Source: an uncultured Clostridium sp.
GTDB taxonomy: Bacteria; Bacillota_A; Clostridia; Lachnospirales; Lachnospiraceae
Assembly (NCBI GenBank): GCA_947174825.1
Contig: CAMWKN010000077.1
Span: forward strand, 1-7,064
Length of the DNA stretch: 7,064 nt
Reading direction: 5' to 3'
Below the pieces are notes generated by a model, which made no database searches, was not told the DNA's origin, and saw only the letters and a program-made list of their open reading frames with translations. Each line of letters opens with the position of its first letter. Within the stretch, counting starts at the first letter, position 1. This document shows positions 4,867 through 7,064 of the stretch, in pieces. The position numbers and the translations under genes are program-made.

Positions 4867-6330
4867 TTAAATCATCCGTTCCTCCAAAGCTGCAACTACC
4901 GTCTCCAGTACTTTGATCCTGGCATAATATTTGGAATTTGCCTCTACCACAATCCATGGTGCATCTTCTGTGGAAGTCCGCACGATCATTTCATCCACAG
5001 CCTTTTCATACTCATCCCATTTCGCACGGTTGCGCCAGTCCTCATCGGTAATCTTCCACTGCTTCGCCGGGATATTTTCCCGCTCGTGGAACCGCCGCTC
5101 CTGCTCCTCTTTATCAATATGCATCCAAAATTTTAGGACAATATATCCAGCGTTCGTAAACTGTTCTTCCATATTGTTGATCTCACTATAGGCACGACTC
5201 CATTCTTTCTCCGAGGCAAATCCCTCGATCCGCTCAACCAGTACACGGCCATACCATGTGCGGTCAAAGATCGCCATATGTCCCGCTTTCGGTATCTTCT
5301 CCCAGAAGCGCCACAGATAATGATGGGCCTTCTCAATATCATTCGGTGCAGCAACCGGTACAACTTCATAACCACGGGGATCCATTGCCTGCGTTAGCCG
5401 TTTAATCGCACCTCCTTTTCCGCCGGCATCCCATCCCTCGAATGCCAATATAACAGGAACCCGTTTCAGATACATTTTATTATGAAGAATACTAAGACGT
5501 TTCTGAAGTTCCTTTTTCTTTCTTTTATATTCTTCTCTGGTTAGTGTTTTATCCAGATCAATCCCCTGAAGTACACCATTTCGGAATTTCTCGGTTTCTA
5601 TTGCATGATCTGCTGTCTCTGTGTCTTCTGTCGGTAATTTAGCAGCTTTTCCGGCTTCTTTTACCGCATTCTCCATTTTCTCTACCATTACAGTGACTAT
5701 TTTACAGGTCGCATATAGACGATCCGTGGCTTCCACGACAGTCCACGGAGCATTCGCCGTATCTGTATGGACGAGAATGCGGTCATATTTTTTCAGGCAT
5801 TTTTCATAGTTTTTATTATTCTCCTTATCCCTCTTTGTTACCCGCCAACTGGTTTCACTATTTTTCTGAAGCTTATCCAGTCTTTTCTTCTGTTCCTCCT
5901 TTGAGATCATAAGAAAAAATTTCACGATCAAGGTACCGTCCTCTGTAAGCATCTCCTCAAAATCCAACACATCTTTCTCGGATAAATCTTTCTCATAAAA
6001 TCCCTTATACCAACTCTGGTCAAAGATATGCATTCGCCCTCTCTCTGCCGTCTTTGTAAAAAAGCGCCAGAAATACGGACGCATGACCTCATCTTCCTTC
6101 TCCCTTCCCAGAGTAAAGACCTTAAAACCGCGCGGGTCAAGGGATTGTATCATCCGGTTTATGAGTGTCCCTTTCCCTGACGCATCTAATCCCTCAAACA
6201 CGACCATGACTGGTATCTTTTTCTCTTTGCACTCCCTCTGCAGTTCCCCAAAACGGACTTCTAATTGTTCCATTTTGGAATCATACGTTTTTTTGTCCAT
6301 TGTCTTATTTACATCAATCTGTCCAAGCAT
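4867..6330 (-). CDS. pap: Two-domain PPK2, probable polyphosphate:AMP phosphotransferase
   Basis: The 487-residue protein has two tandem PPK2 kinase domains, the layout of class II PPK2 enzymes, which convert AMP to ADP using polyphosphate as donor. Domain 1 (about 10-215) has Walker A 'GLDASGKGT' (47-55) and a Walker B-like 'IFDQSWY' (102-108). Domain 2 (about 255-485) has 'GWDAGGKGG' (299-307) and 'IFDRTWY' (354-360). The Arg of the FDR motif is replaced by Gln (105) in domain 1 but kept in domain 2, matching the known picture for this class that the C-terminal domain carries catalysis. The lid Trp region is seen in both (W162, W425). A charged linker joins the domains. The ATG at 6330 has GGAGG 7 bases upstream. 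It is a single-gene unit. It probably recycles AMP during stress in the cytoplasm; substrate choice is inferred from the two-domain form. Confidence 0.92.
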   Translation of the reverse strand: MLGQIDVNKTMDKKTYDSKMEQLEVRFGELQRECKEKKIPVMVVFEGLDASGKGTLINRMIQSLDPRGFKVFTLGREKEDEVMRPYFWRFFTKTAERGRMHIFDQSWYKGFYEKDLSEKDVLDFEEMLTEDGTLIVKFFLMISKEEQKKRLDKLQKNSETSWRVTKRDKENNKNYEKCLKKYDRILVHTDTANAPWTVVEATDRLYATCKIVTVMVEKMENAVKEAGKAAKLPTEDTETADHAIETEKFRNGVLQGIDLDKTLTREEYKRKKKELQKRLSILHNKMYLKRVPVILAFEGWDAGGKGGAIKRLTQAMDPRGYEVVPVAAPNDIEKAHHYLWRFWEKIPKAGHMAIFDRTWYGRVLVERIEGFASEKEWSRAYSEINNMEEQFTNAGYIVLKFWMHIDKEEQERRFHERENIPAKQWKITDEDWRNRAKWDEYEKAVDEMIVRTSTEDAPWIVVEANSKYYARIKVLETVVAALEERMI

Positions 6331-6337
6331 AATAATA

Positions 6338-6358
6338 CCTCCGTTCCTCTTTATTATA
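6338..6358 (-). promoter_or_regulatory. Ribosome binding site and possible -10 element of the PPK2 gene
   Basis: GGAGG (6342-6338) lies 7 bases before the ATG. A perfect TATAAT (6358-6353) lies just upstream, which would give a leader of only about 16 bases. The -35 position (GTACGT, 6381-6376) is poor, so either an activator is needed or the true promoter lies further upstream in 6385-6466. Confidence 0.4.
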
Positions 6359-6466
6359 TTAAAATCAATAACTGCACGTACCTTTTCTTCTCAACCAAAT
6401 CTGTAATATCCCCTCTCTGATTGAAGCCACCCAGGTGCAACGGTTTGCAGATATTAAATATAATGT

Positions 6467-6715
6467 TCATTCATATATTTTCCCAACATAAAATAAGGTT
6501 GCAATAAATTGCCAATTAATATCAGAAGGCATCTCTAATCCCATGTTTGCATAATATCCTTCCATATCTTCAACCCAAGAAGAGACGCCCATTAAATATG
6601 AAAAAATATCTTTATTCTCCCATTCAATATTTCCATCCTTTTTATCTGCTGCTAACTTTTTAATAAATAAAGTGAAATCATTTTTATTTGCAATCTTATG
6701 TAACATATCCTCCAT
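6467..6715 (-). CDS. Small acidic DUF7660-like protein
   Basis: This 82-residue protein is complete, with ATG at 6715 and a modest AAGGG ribosome binding site 7 bases upstream. It is predicted to be a soluble, mostly helical cytoplasmic protein with no signal peptide or membrane segment. The central 'IEWENKDIFSYLMGVSSWVEDMEGYYANMG' (30-59) and the C-terminal 'INWQFIATLFYVGKIYE' match the pattern I associate with DUF7660: W-x-N-x-D/L ... F/L-x-x-hydrophobic-x-x-W-hydrophobic-x-D-hydrophobic-x-G-Y-Y, ending in a -x-YE tail. The biochemical role is unknown. It follows, by 62 bases and on the same strand, a gene whose product looks surface-exposed, so the two may be co-transcribed. Small acidic proteins placed right after a large secreted protein are often immunity proteins, but nothing in this sequence proves that here. 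Confidence 0.75.
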   Translation of the reverse strand: MEDMLHKIANKNDFTLFIKKLAADKKDGNIEWENKDIFSYLMGVSSWVEDMEGYYANMGLEMPSDINWQFIATLFYVGKIYE

Positions 6716-6764
6716 AATTTTTCCCTTTCTATCCTACAATTAATTGCTCATTTACTTTCATAAG

Positions 6765-6777
6765 CAGAGCTTCTCTG
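6765..6777. repeat. Small hairpin right after the CBM2-like stop codon
   Basis: CAGAG (6765-6769) and CTCTG (6773-6777) form a perfect 5-bp stem around a 3-base loop, directly touching the TGA at 6778-6780. No T-run follows on the minus strand, so it should not terminate transcription and leaves the two right-end genes free to share one message. Confidence 0.35.
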
Positions 6778-7064
6778 TCATTTAAATTCTCTACTTTCTT
6801 CAGACGAAGATGCCATGGAAAAATTGTCTCCCACATATACCTGATCCTCATAACGGATCATCTGTAGGATACTATTTCTCAGTATATTATAATCTTTATC
6901 AACATGCAATGCTCCATACCGGTATTGCTGCCTACACTTGGCATTCCACATGCTGATCTTTGCCTGCCAGGGAAAAACAAACAGCCAGTCCTGTCTGGTC
7001 TGGCTGCTGACATCCGTTATCTTGATTTGACTGGTAATATGCCTATCCCAGGAAGCATTGACCT
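6778..7064 (-). CDS. C-terminal end of a CBM2-like domain protein (partial at right edge)
   Basis: The frame is open from the right edge (first complete codon at 7062) to a TGA at 6780-6778, giving the last 94 residues of a gene that continues outside the window. Residues 4-75 resemble a cellulose-binding-module-2-like beta sandwich: 'ITSQIKITDVSSQTRQDWLFVF' matches the strand pair x-V-x-ITN-x-G-x-x-x-x-x-W-x-L-x-F, 'ISMWNAK' matches the conserved I-x-x-(I/L)-WNA, and 'HVDKDYNILRNSILQMIRYE' matches the closing strands (N-x-x-YN-x-x-I-x-x-G-x-S). The last 20 residues are a Ser/Glu-rich tail. It could be the end of a secreted polysaccharide-binding or cell-wall protein, or of a large surface protein. 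The match is by pattern only and no start is visible. Confidence 0.65.
   Translation of the reverse strand, partial: VNASWDRHITSQIKITDVSSQTRQDWLFVFPWQAKISMWNAKCRQQYRYGALHVDKDYNILRNSILQMIRYEDQVYVGDNFSMASSSEESREFK

Overview
The window most resembles a Gram-positive, low-to-moderate G+C Firmicute of the Clostridia, probably a Lachnospiraceae-type gut bacterium. The grounds are the gene order rpmG-secE-nusG-rplK-rplA, the strong GGAGG ribosome binding sites, the short SecE with one membrane segment, and the style of the accessory proteins. The genus cannot be fixed from sequence reading alone.

Layout. Positions 1-437 (+) hold the 3' end of a gene whose product resembles the C-terminal part of FliD-type flagellar cap proteins. 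Two strong hairpin terminators (485-522 and 546-585) separate it from a convergent operon on the minus strand. Read from its promoter, that operon is: promoter (3131-3159), rpmG (L33, GTG start, only 49 codons), secE, nusG, rplK (L11) and rplA (L1), ending at 614. It couples ribosomal protein synthesis with protein export (SecE) and transcription elongation (NusG). The rplJ-rplL pair that often follows rplA is not here. The spacers before rplK and rplA are long and structured. The one before rplA carries a good candidate L1-binding site that copies the GUGGGAGG segment of the 23S L1 stalk, and further upstream a set of mutually exclusive hairpins.

Positions 3054-3360 form a divergent control region. 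The ribosomal promoter points left, and a set of TTCTTAAGA repeats with a -10-like element points right toward a 476-residue lipoprotein (3361-4791) that looks like a beta-propeller. That gene converges, across a shared terminator, with a two-domain PPK2 enzyme (4867-6330, -), probably polyphosphate:AMP phosphotransferase.

The right end (6467-7064, -) holds an 82-residue acidic protein resembling DUF7660 and, upstream of it, the C-terminal end of a protein that resembles a cellulose-binding-module-2-like beta sandwich. This pair is the most accessory-looking part of the window. No tRNA, rRNA, CRISPR array or insertion sequence was seen. The most interesting material is regulatory RNA in the ribosomal operon rather than a new protein system.
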